A DNA stretch of 64,000 nt from assembly GCF_023078275.1 (NCBI RefSeq), contig NC_062982.1:2864501-2928500 (forward strand), given 5' to 3'. This DNA comes from Leguminivora glycinivorella (taxonomy: Eukaryota > Arthropoda > Insecta > Lepidoptera > Tortricidae). Below, one piece after another: positions 9,476-20,400 of the stretch. Made by a program: the position numbers and the translations under genes. The notes under the pieces were generated by a model. The model was given only the letters and a program-made list of their open reading frames with translations. It searched no databases and was not told where the DNA came from. Each line of letters begins with the position of its first letter. Position 1 is the first letter of the stretch.

Positions 9476-11040
9476 GTATATTACATATTACATAATTAAG
9501 TACGTCTAGACAGTAATAAAAAGCGTCATTTGACTCATTCAGATATGATAATTAGGCGTACAAAAAAAAATCAGCAAATTGGTCACAGGGGCACTTTCAC
9601 ACGTCACATACATAACATAATATTCATATTTGAATTTAAATTACATTACAATTGATACAATACACAATTCGCTACAATAATTAGGCATGAACAAAGTCTG
9701 TTCAATTTGAATTACAATCAATTAAATCTACACATAATATAAGAAAGTACATAAAAATCTAAGTCTAAAATTAGGTACTTTATATTTAGGAGCAAATGAC
9801 TCTATATGTCACGTCGCACAAATGATTCGAACGAGCGGGATCGACACATGCTATCAACAATACACAGGCGAGTTCGAATCGACCATACCAGCTGACTCGC
9901 GTTAACTCTGTTACCTAGGCAATAGAGCCGAATGACAATCAAGCGAAAGTCTAGACTTCATAATAAAACTGGCTTTTGCGTCTGGGGTTTCCCCGCGCGA
10001 CGTTTGTTATCGTCTGTTGCGTTTATTTTTGCAACTGCCCAGCCGCCATTGGAAAACCAGTTTGAATTGTAAATTACCAAAAACGCAAAAGACCAAATAG
10101 TCATTTTTGGCGAATTATGTATTTAAACTTATCAGTTCGTGAATGATGGTGTTCAGTAATTGACCAAAAACGCAAAAGGCCAATTCCTTCATTTAGGCTA
10201 ATCGCGTAATAATTGAAAATGTTCAATCATTTATAGCCTGACAAGTTTTTATTTGACCCTCGCCACGTTGCGGATTTTCAGCTGAACTAATTTATTTTAC
10301 TGGCAAGGATTAATGTTTGACACCCGTCGTCAAAAGTCATTGAATGTCAGTGATGTAAACGAGAAGTAAATATTTTCAATTTTCTAACGGTTTCATCGCA
10401 AATTTGCCCAAAATAATATTTAAAAAAGTGAAAATAATTATACTTAAGGTGATAATTTACTAACATCAAAAAAGGATGAAGGATTTCACAGTATTTCGAT
10501 AACAATGTTCCGAAATCGTTTGTTGACATGTCCGGTACTGACAATTTATAGTGCGGTTGTCCTGTAGTGATTATTTGGTTTCGATTTAGCTTAATTTATA
10601 TTTTGTTCTTATTTAAGGTGTCTGTAGCTCTGCCGTGAAAAATATTTATAGAAATAAGAAGGCCGTTATATCATTGACACCAGTATAAAACAAGGTCCCA
10701 CGCAAAAAGAAAATAAACCTCGACGACTTCGATAAAGGCACAAGATTCATGGATTTTAGGCTGTGCGGAAACAAGTAGCATTTAAACCTTGCTTATTAAA
10801 CTTTGATTCTCTAAAACCCTCTTTTCATTTTCTACAAATATTAAAGCGAAACCAGTACACGCTGTCCCCATTATATATGACGTCCGCACATTATTGCCAT
10901 ATGAAAGCGGTTTGTAGCGACACTCTTTCAGGTTCAAATAAAATCTTGTCAGGCTTTACATACTTTTATCATCATGTCGACACATCGCAATTGATGGCTG
11001 TAAAACATTAAATAGGTTGAATATGAAAATACTAGCAACT
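9476..11040. other. Intergenic, no gene seen
   Basis: AT-rich non-coding sequence. The frames present are short, and none matches a family I recognise or carries paired splice signals. Confidence 0.5.
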
Positions 11041-11041
11041 A

Positions 11042-11205
11042 TACTCATGCGCGGATCCAGGGGGTCATGGGGGTCATGACCCCCCCCTGGAGCCTAGGCT
11101 GGCCATACAAATAGACCACGTGACCCCCCCCCCTCCCCGGGGGCCCGGGCCTTTACCATGTGACCCCCCCCTGGGCACGAAGCTGGATCCGCGCTTGGCT
11201 ATACT
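11042..11205. repeat. Repeat with inverted GCGCGGATCCAG ends and C-runs
   Basis: The ends GCGCGGATCCAG and CTGGATCCGCGC are inverted repeats. They enclose several GTGACCCCCCCC blocks. It looks like a small palindromic element; the class is unknown. Confidence 0.5.
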
Positions 11206-11999
11206 GGCTAAATGGAATCCATATATGAATAAGTATTCATTGAATGCTCACCAGGACTTTAATCAAGAATACGCTCAAGACATAGTTCGCATTATGAGAG
11301 GAGCTATTTTGTTAATCAATTCAACAGTGTTATATTCTGTTCTTCACATAAATAAATATTAAAATTATACTCATAGAAAAACTGCATTTTGTTATTATTT
11401 TGTCATTGCCAATATTTGGAGCTGGATCTCGTATCTGAGTCTAGGGTTTTACTTGTCGGAATAATTGGTTCCATTGGAAACAATTAAACCATCATGGAAC
11501 CAAGTGCAAACATGCCGGTTAAATAAAAAAAACCGACCAAGAGCGTGTCGGGCTACTCTCAGTGTAGGGTTCCGTAGTTTTAGGACGAGAAAATCATAAG
11601 CTTTTTCGAAGCCCCCATGTTTACTTCACTTGCGTTCTTTAAGTTCTTCATTAGCCATTATGACCTATTGTTTTATTAGGTTTTGGTCATAATGGTCATC
11701 TGCGTTTATGGCCTATTGCTTATTAAGATAAGGACATCTGCGTTTTAGGTATTACGCGTAATAAAAATTTGGTAATTCACGTTTTTGGTATGTTGCGTAT
11801 TTGGAACTAATCGAGTAAAGCCTTTGGCGTTTATTGGTCATTTGCGTTTTTGGTCATATGCGTCGGAAGGAAAAAACCGCCGCCTTTGGGGTTCTGGTGA
11901 AAGCTACTTGCGAATGTTGGATTATGTAGAAATGTGTAGGTATTTTTTTAAACTGCTTTTAATACTTTAATCCTTTGATGGCAACACAAATGAATATAC

Positions 12000-12490
12000 G
12001 TATACCGTTAAGATTTGAGGAGTTTCTTCAATTCCTCATGAATCCGATTATAAGAAATCGAAGCTTGACAAAATTTGACTTGAAAACTCAACATTCTTAA
12101 CAAACATGACTAAATAAATGTCACTGTTCTGAACTTTAAATGCATGCTATTTTTATAAAAATACCAAAGTTAGTATAAGTGTGCCGTTTAGATTTAAGGA
12201 GTTCCGTTCTGATCTTCATCAGCAGTTCCACTGCACCAAATGTCACTGTTCTGGATGTAAGTGCATGCTGTTCTTATAAAAATACCAAAGTCACTATAAG
12301 TGTGCCGTTCAGATTTGAGGAGTTCGGTTCTGACCATCATCAGCAGTTCCACTGCACCAAATGTCAATGTTCTAGGCGTAAGTGGATGCTGTTCTTATGA
12401 AAATACCAAAGTCACTATAACCTTAGCCTTTCAGATTTGAAGAGTTCCCTCAATTTCTCCAGGATCTGATCATCAGAACTGGGTTCTGAG
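12000..12490 (+). repeat. Tandem ~121-bp repeat, about four units
   Basis: Units share GTGCCGTT.AGATTT.AGGAGTT, CATCAGCAGTTCCACTGC, AAATGTCA.TGTTCT and ATAAAAATACCAAAGTCAC. The middle two units (about 12180-12420) are closest to each other and the outer two have diverged. The short open frame across them is a by-product of the repeat. Confidence 0.7.
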
Positions 12491-12632
12491 AAAAATGGGA
12501 CCAATCTGTATGCATATACATTCAATCAAAAAAAAAATTCACGACGGAGATATCGTGGAACAAACATTAAAAAAAAAAAAAAAAAATTACAGACGAATTG
12601 AGAACCACCTTCCTTTGAGATATTTGAGGTGG

Positions 12633-12900
12633 CGGTTAAAAAAAGGTTGCCTTTTTATGCCACGGCTCATGGGAGCCTGGGGTCCGCTTTGACAACTAAT
12701 CCTGAGATTAGGCGTAGGCACTAGTTTTTACGAAAGCGGCTGCCGTCTGTCCTTCCAACCCGAAGGGTAACTAGACCTTATTGGAATTAGTCCGGTTTCC
12801 TCACGATGTTTTCCTTCACCGAAAAGCGACTGGTAAATATCAAATGACATTTCGCACATAAATTCGGAAAAACTCATTGGTGCGAGCCGGGGTATCTTTG
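12633..12900 (-). mobile_element. tRNA-derived SINE (family S2), inverted
   Basis: This is the reverse complement of the family best seen at 52902-53222. It has the CCACGGCTCATGGGAGCC end, the AGCGGCTGCCGTC stretch and the CTCATTGGTGCGAGCC end. The tRNA head is missing or degraded. Confidence 0.65.
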
Positions 12901-13899
12901 CCCATTATGGCATTTTATTCGCCCTAATATTTTAAATCATAATAATTGTGTAATAGTTATTTCTTTATAATTGCACCATGCACAGTAAACAAGTCACAAC
13001 AAGCTATAAACAGGCAATACATAACCGCAAAGTAGGTAAAGCATATGTATTGCACATAATTATGTACATATAACACTAAAAACCGGCAAAGATACCCCTT
13101 ATCTATTGTAGATACCAAAAATGCCATCGTTGACAACAAATTCGCCTCTGTTTTGATAGAAGCATATAATAGATATAACAATATCGCAAGTAACACATAA
13201 TAGCTTTATATTTAAATCAAACGTTTACATTGTTAAGGTCGCATTTCGATTAAAGGTATTTAGCAGTTGTGTTATAGGTATAACAAGCATATCAGAGGTG
13301 ATTGCGTCAGTCGCAAAATATTCACCGTACAGAGCGCACGCTCTTCAAAAATTGTGTTTGTGTATTTTTTAAATACATTTTTACCTACAATTAGTTCGTG
13401 TATTTGTTTTGATAAGTTCTTGGTAAGTTTTGTTGGTAACAGTGACTTTATTGTAAGTATAAGTACAGTTTCGGACTGTGGTTTTTAGGTGTGACGTCAA
13501 AGTCTAGAATTTAAGCCACAAAAATGCAAACAGGTAGGACCTCGCTCCTTATATATGCGAAAAGGATTTACTGATTAATGTTACTTTTAGACATCTTTAG
13601 ACTAATTTTAGACAACTTTTAACCAGCTGCCTTGATTGGCTTACATTTTCAGCTTTAGACAAACAAATACCTTTGTTGACTTCTAGCTTATTAAACATAC
13701 TAACCTAAGAAATCATAATGTGTTGGTGTTGACTACAATAGGTTCAGTATTTGTTGCTATTTCGTAATACTTATGCAAGAAAACAAACGATTTCCTTTCA
13801 AGTTTTCCTGTACATTAAATTATTTTCTGTACCTCCTGATTTTGTTAAAATGACATAACTACCTCTATATTCAAATTAGAGGTAAACTATACACAAAAT

Positions 13900-14080
13900 A
13901 GCTTTTTCCCGCGGCTTCGCTCGCATTAGAAAGAGATAAAAAGTAACCCATGTCACTCTCCATCCTTTCAACTATCTCCACTTAAAAAATCACGTCAATT
14001 CGTCGCTCCGTTTTGCCGTGAAAGACGGACAAGCAAACAGACACACACACTTTCCCATTTATACTATTAGTATGGATATA
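13900..14080 (+). repeat. Interspersed repeat 'GCCGTGAAAGACGGAC', copy 1
   Basis: It shares CCCGCGGCTTCGCTCGC, TAGAAAGAGA, TATCTCCACTTAAAAAATCA, CGTTTTGCCGTGAAAGACGG and an ATTAGTATGGAT end with copies at 15765-15930, 45355-45592 (-), 56635-56780 and 56868-57115. It resembles a LINE 3' end, but no coding part is present. Confidence 0.55.
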
Positions 14081-14993
14081 ATTATGTATTGTATACATAC
14101 AAAACTTATCGTAACCGTTTCTGGGAATCTAAAATTACAAACATGGTTATCAGTGTCATTCGGAACATATATTTATAGATATAAATACGATACTACTCCC
14201 AGTGGCAGTATCTGCATCTCGTTTCTCTCCGCGTCCGATGCATTTAGGATGAAGTCAATGTCAAATGTTGGAAATCTGAATGCCGCTTGAGGAAAAAGTT
14301 TGATCGTTAATTGTGATTTTTGCATTCACCGCTGTAGGTTATTTTTTAAATGCAAAACAAGTCTAATATGCGTAAATATGTTAATTATTTAAACACAAGT
14401 CTTGTATGTAGAATTGTAGATATTAATAAATACAGGGTAGAATAAATCCATTGTATATTTAAACTTTTTATAGTGACTTTTGAGGTCATATTAAACAACT
14501 TTTATAATGGGACCAATGCTGAAATCGCGAATAAAAATTTGTCTGTTCCATGATAATTTAGCGGCATCATAACAGTCGGTATGAAAAAAAAATTGGGGGA
14601 CGTCACACCTTACACAGATCAACCTAGCCTAGTAATGTAGAAATTGCAGAACATTCCCAAAAAGCGGAAACATTCTTGAGAATGTTCGCAGAACATTCCC
14701 GCAACATGCAATTTATTATTTAAACAAGATAATATACTTGAATTAATGTTTATATGAGCATATTATAAAATTATATGTTATTATAGGTATAATATTGTCT
14801 ATTACAGTTAGCTATTTTGTTCATAAGTGATAAGTTACCTAAATTCTCACTATAAGTTGCTTAAATTCTCACTATACTTCAGGGAACATTTCGACTTTCA
14901 GACTTCACAGTTTTAGTCCTGACTTTTTTTAAATTAGGTACCGAACTATTATTTCTTGATGCCTGTTTTTGGTCATGCCAATATATGTATATA

Positions 14994-15596
14994 CAAAAAC
15001 CGGCCAAGAGCGTGTCGGGCCACGCTCAGTGTAGGGTTCCGTAGTTTTTCGTATTTTTCTCAAAAACTACTGAACCTATCAAGTTCAAAACAATTTTCCT
15101 AGAAAGTCTTTATAAAGTTCTACTTTTATGATTTTTTTCATATTTTTTAAACATATGGTTCAAAAGTTAGAGGGGGGGGGACGCACTTTTTTTTCCTTTA
15201 GGAGCAATTATTTCCGAAAATATTAATATTATCAGAAAACGATCTTAGTAAACCCTTATTCATTTTTAAATACCTATCCAACAATATATCACACGTTGGG
15301 GTTGGAATGAAAAAAAATATCAGCCCCCACTTTACATGTAGGGGGAGTACCCTAATAAAACATTATTTTCCATTTTTTATTTTTGCACTTTGTTGGCGTG
15401 ATTGATATACATATTGGTACCAAATTTCAGCTTTCTAGTGCTTACGGTTACTGAGATTATCCGCGGACGGACGGACGGACGGACGGACGGACGGACGGAC
15501 GGACAGACAGACATGGCGAAACTATAAGGGTTCCTAGTTGACTACGGAACCCTAAAAAACTATAAGGGTTCCTAGTTGGCTACGGAACCCTAAAAC
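14994..15596 (+). repeat. Interspersed repeat 'GGGTTCCGTAG' (subfamily A), copy 1
   Basis: It begins ACCGGCCAAGAGCGTGTCGG, has a G-run, an (ACGG)n microsatellite at 15465-15510, and ends CTACGGAACCCTAAA. The inner ends AGGGTTCCGTAG and CTACGGAACCCT are inverted. The last ~45 bp are duplicated. Other copies are at 17858-18394 (-), 33513-34077 and 57828-58382, with a partial copy at 11523-11610. Confidence 0.7.
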
Positions 15597-15764
15597 TGAG
15601 ATATCTAAACATATTTCATTTGTTTTAATTTGATAACCAATAACCATATTGATTGATTAGAATGATTAGATTGCGGCAAACAAGATTAAATTAATTGAAT
15701 TAATTAATATTTAACTGTATTTATTGGTCAGTATTTTGACTTGTTAATTTTATAAAACAACTAG

Positions 15765-15930
15765 CTTTTGCCCGTGGCATCGCTCGCGTTAAATTCGAAA
15801 GTTGCGGAACGCTTCAAACTTCCACCCCCCCATTTTAGAGACTTGGGGGGTTAGAAAGAGACAAAAAATAGCCTATGTCACTCTCCATCTCTTCAACCTT
15901 CACTCTCTCTTCTGTATCTCTATTATCTTG
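15765..15930 (+). repeat. Interspersed repeat 'GCCGTGAAAGACGGAC', copy 2, truncated
   Basis: It has the GCTTTTGCCCGTGGCATCGC start and TTAGAAAGAGACAAAAAATA core, then diverges after the CTCTCCATCTCTTCAACC stretch. Confidence 0.5.
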
Positions 15931-16576
15931 CAGAAACTTTTTCCCCATGTATTTATTTGCATAATAGTCCTTGGCAGAAATACCTTACGCAGAATATGAT
16001 TTGCCATAAATCATTTAGCAGATTTTTATAATACCGAATCGTACGTTGGCATAATGTTGATGAGCATAATAGTCTTCTAGTCGAATAGTACTTTTGCGGA
16101 TAATATTTATGCATAATATTTAGACGGCATAAAGTTGCAATTTACTTTTTGATAGCGAGTCAGATGTGTTGGGGATGCACGATACCTAACACTCCTCCTC
16201 GCTTCGCTCGTCGTTATACCTAACGGGGGCTCTGAGATAGTATTTCCTTTTCGATAGCTTGTCATAATTCTGCTCTTGATTCGAAATTACCTTAGGACTA
16301 TGCAACTCGATCCAATGCATGATGCATGCAACTGCGTCGAAATATCGGGAGATTGTGTGTCACTTCTTCAAGCTAAAGCTATTGAACCAACTTAAAAATG
16401 TGGATGTTCCATGCATCCATACCTAAAAGGTTTTTGCAATGTGCCTTGTGACTACTTTTGCTCACGGACTTGCTATCGAAAAACAGAAATCGTTTTTTCT
16501 ATGGATGTAGTTTGAGGTGTCAAGTCATCATTATCTTCTCACACAACTATTTGTTATTTGGGCCTTTTCAGAATTT

Positions 16577-16819
16577 GGGACCCCCCAATTAGCGACAGTT
16601 GTTTACAAAAATTAACTCACTATCAGTTTTGTGACAATAATTAAGAATGAAATTTGAATAAAAATATTGTTTTTGTGTTAATTACATAAACTTTAAGCGA
16701 TAATCTACATTCAGAATGTGAAAAAAGTAAATTTTTAGACAGATTTCATGCTTAATTGTCGTCACAAAACTGACAGCGAGTTATTTTTTGTTAACAACTT
16801 ACGCTAATTGGGTGGGCCC
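16577..16819. mobile_element. 243-bp MITE with ~75-bp imperfect TIRs
   Basis: The left arm GGGACCCCCCAATTAGCG and on to TCAGTTTTGTGACAATAATT is the near reverse complement of the right arm ending CGCTAATTGGGTGGGCCC. It is flanked by TTT on the left and AAA on the right. The end GGGTGGGCC also occurs at the end of the element at 2041-2390, so the two may be related. Confidence 0.6.
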
Positions 16820-17416
16820 AAATTATGAAATATGCACCTTTGTATTAATATCCAACCTTACCCTTTACACCACAAGAAGGGCTTAAGCGCCTTCTTTCTC
16901 GTGTCTTTTTTTGAAAATTTTGCGCTTAGTAGTTTCGGAGATAGGGAGGCGGGTCATTTTTTGCCTATTTTCTTAAATTACTTGACTATTCAATATAGTA
17001 AAAAAAACTTTGATTTTTAATTTTCACTCTTACCCCCAAACCTGCCCCAAAAATTAAATTTTCTTAATTTAAATTACATGTCCGTCTTCGGGTCACAGGT
17101 TAACACATGTGTGCCAAATTTCATGTTAATCGGTTTAGTAGTTTTAGAGAAATTTCGCTGTGACAGATAGACGCACGAGTAAGGGTTTCGTTTTTCCTTT
17201 TTGAGGCACGGAACCCTAAACGTTTAGGATATTTGTTGATCGTATCATTATAGTTAAGATTTTTTAGAATAGATTGTTTTTCTTAATTTTAAGTTGCATG
17301 TAAATGTTTTGTAATTTAAACCATGTATGTTGTGGAAATGAATAAAGTTTTTATCTATCTATCTATCTTGATAAACTAATTGATGTCATATTTATAATTG
17401 GTGTATTATTTTCCAG

Positions 17417-20400
17417 GTCAGGAGACACCATGACGTCGTCGGACTTACCTCCAGCGTACAACTCTATTCACAACTCTACCGCTAATATTGCTGTAAGTTC
17501 CATCTCAATACCAGAGGATTTCTTAAAGGTAGAGTGATTTTTAACGTGTTATAAGTTTGGTGTGTACGTCTGTCTGTCTAATTTGTGTGTATGTATAAAC
17601 GTATGAACCGATTTAGATAGTTTTTTTTGTTTGAAAGCTTAGTCGGAAGTGATCTTAGCCATGTTTCAAGAAACTAGGTCCATTATGTCGGGAGTTTATT
17701 CAATTTTTTTATAATTTTGTGGTTAGGTTAGGTTACTTCTTCCAAATCTAGACCCTCTTTGGCTTAAAGTAAAATTACCAGTCGTACACTCACTCAGTAG
17801 ATGCACTTTCAATATTAACCCTTAAATGCATAGTATATATGCATATCATGCATTTTTAGGGTTCCGTAGTCAACTAGAAACCCTTATAGTTTCGCCATGT
17901 CTGTCTGTCCGTCCGTCCGTCCGTCCGCGGATAATCTCAGTAACCGTTAGCACTAGACAGCTGAAATTTGGTACCAATATGTATATCAATCACGCCAACA
18001 AAGTGCAAAAATAAAAAATGGAAAAAAATGTTTTATTAGGGTACCCCCCCTACATGTAAAGTGGGGGCTGAATTTTTTTTTTATTCCAACCCCAACGTAT
18101 GATATATTGTTGGATAGGTATTTAAAAATGAATAAGGGTTTACTAAGATCGTTTTTTGATAATATTAATATTTTCGGAAATAATCGCTCCTAAAGGAAAA
18201 AAAAGTGCGTCCCCCCCCTCTAACTTTTGAACCATATGTTTAAAAAATATGAAAAAAATCACAAAAGTAGAACTTTATAAAGACTTTCTAGGAAAATTGT
18301 TTTGAACTTGATAGGTTCAGTAGTTTTTGAGAAAAATACGGAAAACTACGGAACCCTACACTGAGCGTGGCCCGATACGCTCTTGGCCGGTTTTTTACTC
18401 TATTGACAGCGTGTCAAAATTAAAATTTGAATAAATCTTTGTCAAGGTCATGCATTTAAGGGTTAAGTCATTGTCAATAAATGTTACAGAAGAGTTAACG
18501 TATCCCTTTATTTGAATTCCTCAACTGCTAGGAAAGTCAAGAGATACCTTTTCATGGTTTCTCATATTGTTGTAATCTAACCGAGAATAATTTTCTTACA
18601 GATGCCAAATGAGTCGGAACCAAATTGTGACGATGTATCAGAATTGATAACCAACAACTGCTTCGATGACAAAACCACTAGAATTGGGTTTTTACAAAAG
18701 GTATGTAAGGCATGAGTTGGTGTCGTGCGCGCGAGCAAAGTGAGCGCGCATAAAACTGTGTGTACCTAATGATCAATGGATACGACCGTGTTTCATACGA
18801 CGTTTTTCAGGACTTTTTCTAACTGATGGATTGAATAAAAAGCAATAGTTATTTTCCCCTCATTAGCTCGGAAACACGTGTTTTGTCCTTTAATACATAC
18901 ATACATACATACAATCACGCCTGGCCCCGTAGCCGAATGGCATTTCTCCGACGCCAAACGAAAGCGATACGCCGCTGGCTCTGTCGCGCCAATACGCAAG
19001 CGCGATAGAGATAGATATCTACTAGCGCTTCGTTTCGTGAGCGTTTCGTGAGCGATTGTGCCATTCGGCTAGCCACCCTGTATCCCATAAAGGGGTAGGC
19101 AGAACACATGAAACTACTAAAGCTTCAGTGCCACTCTTGGCAAATAAGGGGTTGAAAGAAAACGAAACTGTGACATTGCAGTGACGGGTTGCCAGCCTCT
19201 CGCCTACGCCACAATTTAACCCATAACCCCACCCTTTAATACCAGCGGGTAAAAACGCATTTTATCCACTAGTGGGTAATGTAATTTGACCTTGAATAAA
19301 GTCAAATTAACTGCTTTAAAATTGGTAAAAGTAGGTGAATCTAGTAATAAAGATGATTTACCACCTGTAGAACTACAGCCGGCGTATCATGCTGCCAATT
19401 TTATCACTTATCCACGTGGATAAGACATCTGTCACTCTCACACTGACATACTTGCTAAAGCGTGACGGATGCTTTATCCACGTGGATAAGTGATAAAATT
19501 GGCAGCATGATACGCCGGCTGGAAGCACTGCAGTGATAAACGCATTTTTTACGTTGTAGTTTCCTCGCTATAGTGAGGGGAAAAGTTTTGTGTTACACTC
19601 GGGTGCAAATGCAAACTCGCAAGTTCAGGATTCTATTCTCGAACTACTCGCTTCGCTCGTGGTTCAACTATAGACTCCTTTCACTTGCTCGTTTTTCAAT
19701 TCCACACTCGGCGTTAAAATACAACTTTGCCCCCTTGTATAACAAAATATATTTATTAATTAAAATAAACATTGTAATTTTATTTCTTAAATTAAGTCTT
19801 GTGCGCTGAACTGCTTGTTTGTCTCTCTGTGTGTGTGTGTAGGTACGTGTCTCGTTATGCCTATCTAGATGTCTTTTTCAAATCTAACGTGTAGTTTTGT
19901 GTCCGCTTGCAGGTGCTGGCTATAAAATTGTTACAGACACTCTTAATGGTTCTCATCTTTGGCATTTTCGCAGCGTGCAATTACGACATCCGTATGACAA
20001 TGCGTCATGGGGCAGAGGTGCACTTTATGTAAGTAAAGATTAAGATTTTCTTATACTTTTATTTTTCAGGTCCTGAGTATTAAATTGCTGCAGACAATAC
20101 TTATGGCGGTGACCTTCGGTAGCTTTTGCGGGAGAGTATGGCGTTTATAATTTTATGTATTATGATGGCGCGACAGTGCATGTTATGTAAGTAGATTATA
20201 GTATGTAATATTTACCTTTTAAATTATTTCAATGTATTCGAACAACAATTTTAAGTTGTGAGTAAGATCTCATTGAGCGTTTCGTTTTTCTTCTTATTTT
20301 TTTATTTTGATAATTTTTGCGAATTTTAGGTCTATCACAGAATATATAATAGTACAAGTACAGAAGGCCCACTGCTTTGATGTTCACAAAATGCCGCCTT

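Larger units (their letters stand above)
18850..19745 (+). repeat. Interspersed repeat R7, copy interrupted by nested insertions
   Basis: Colinear with 7045-7450, but split at CCTTTAATAC by a retroposon (about 18895-19228, itself split by a MITE) and at AACTA/CTG by a 146-bp MITE (19376-19521). CCTTTAATAC occurs on both sides of the first insert, fitting a ~10-bp target duplication. It lies in A1 intron 2. Confidence 0.65.

Noticed and set aside
10763..11011. 82-aa plus-strand frame in the intergenic region
   Set aside because: No recognisable domain, no splice or promoter context, composition typical of AT-rich noncoding sequence.
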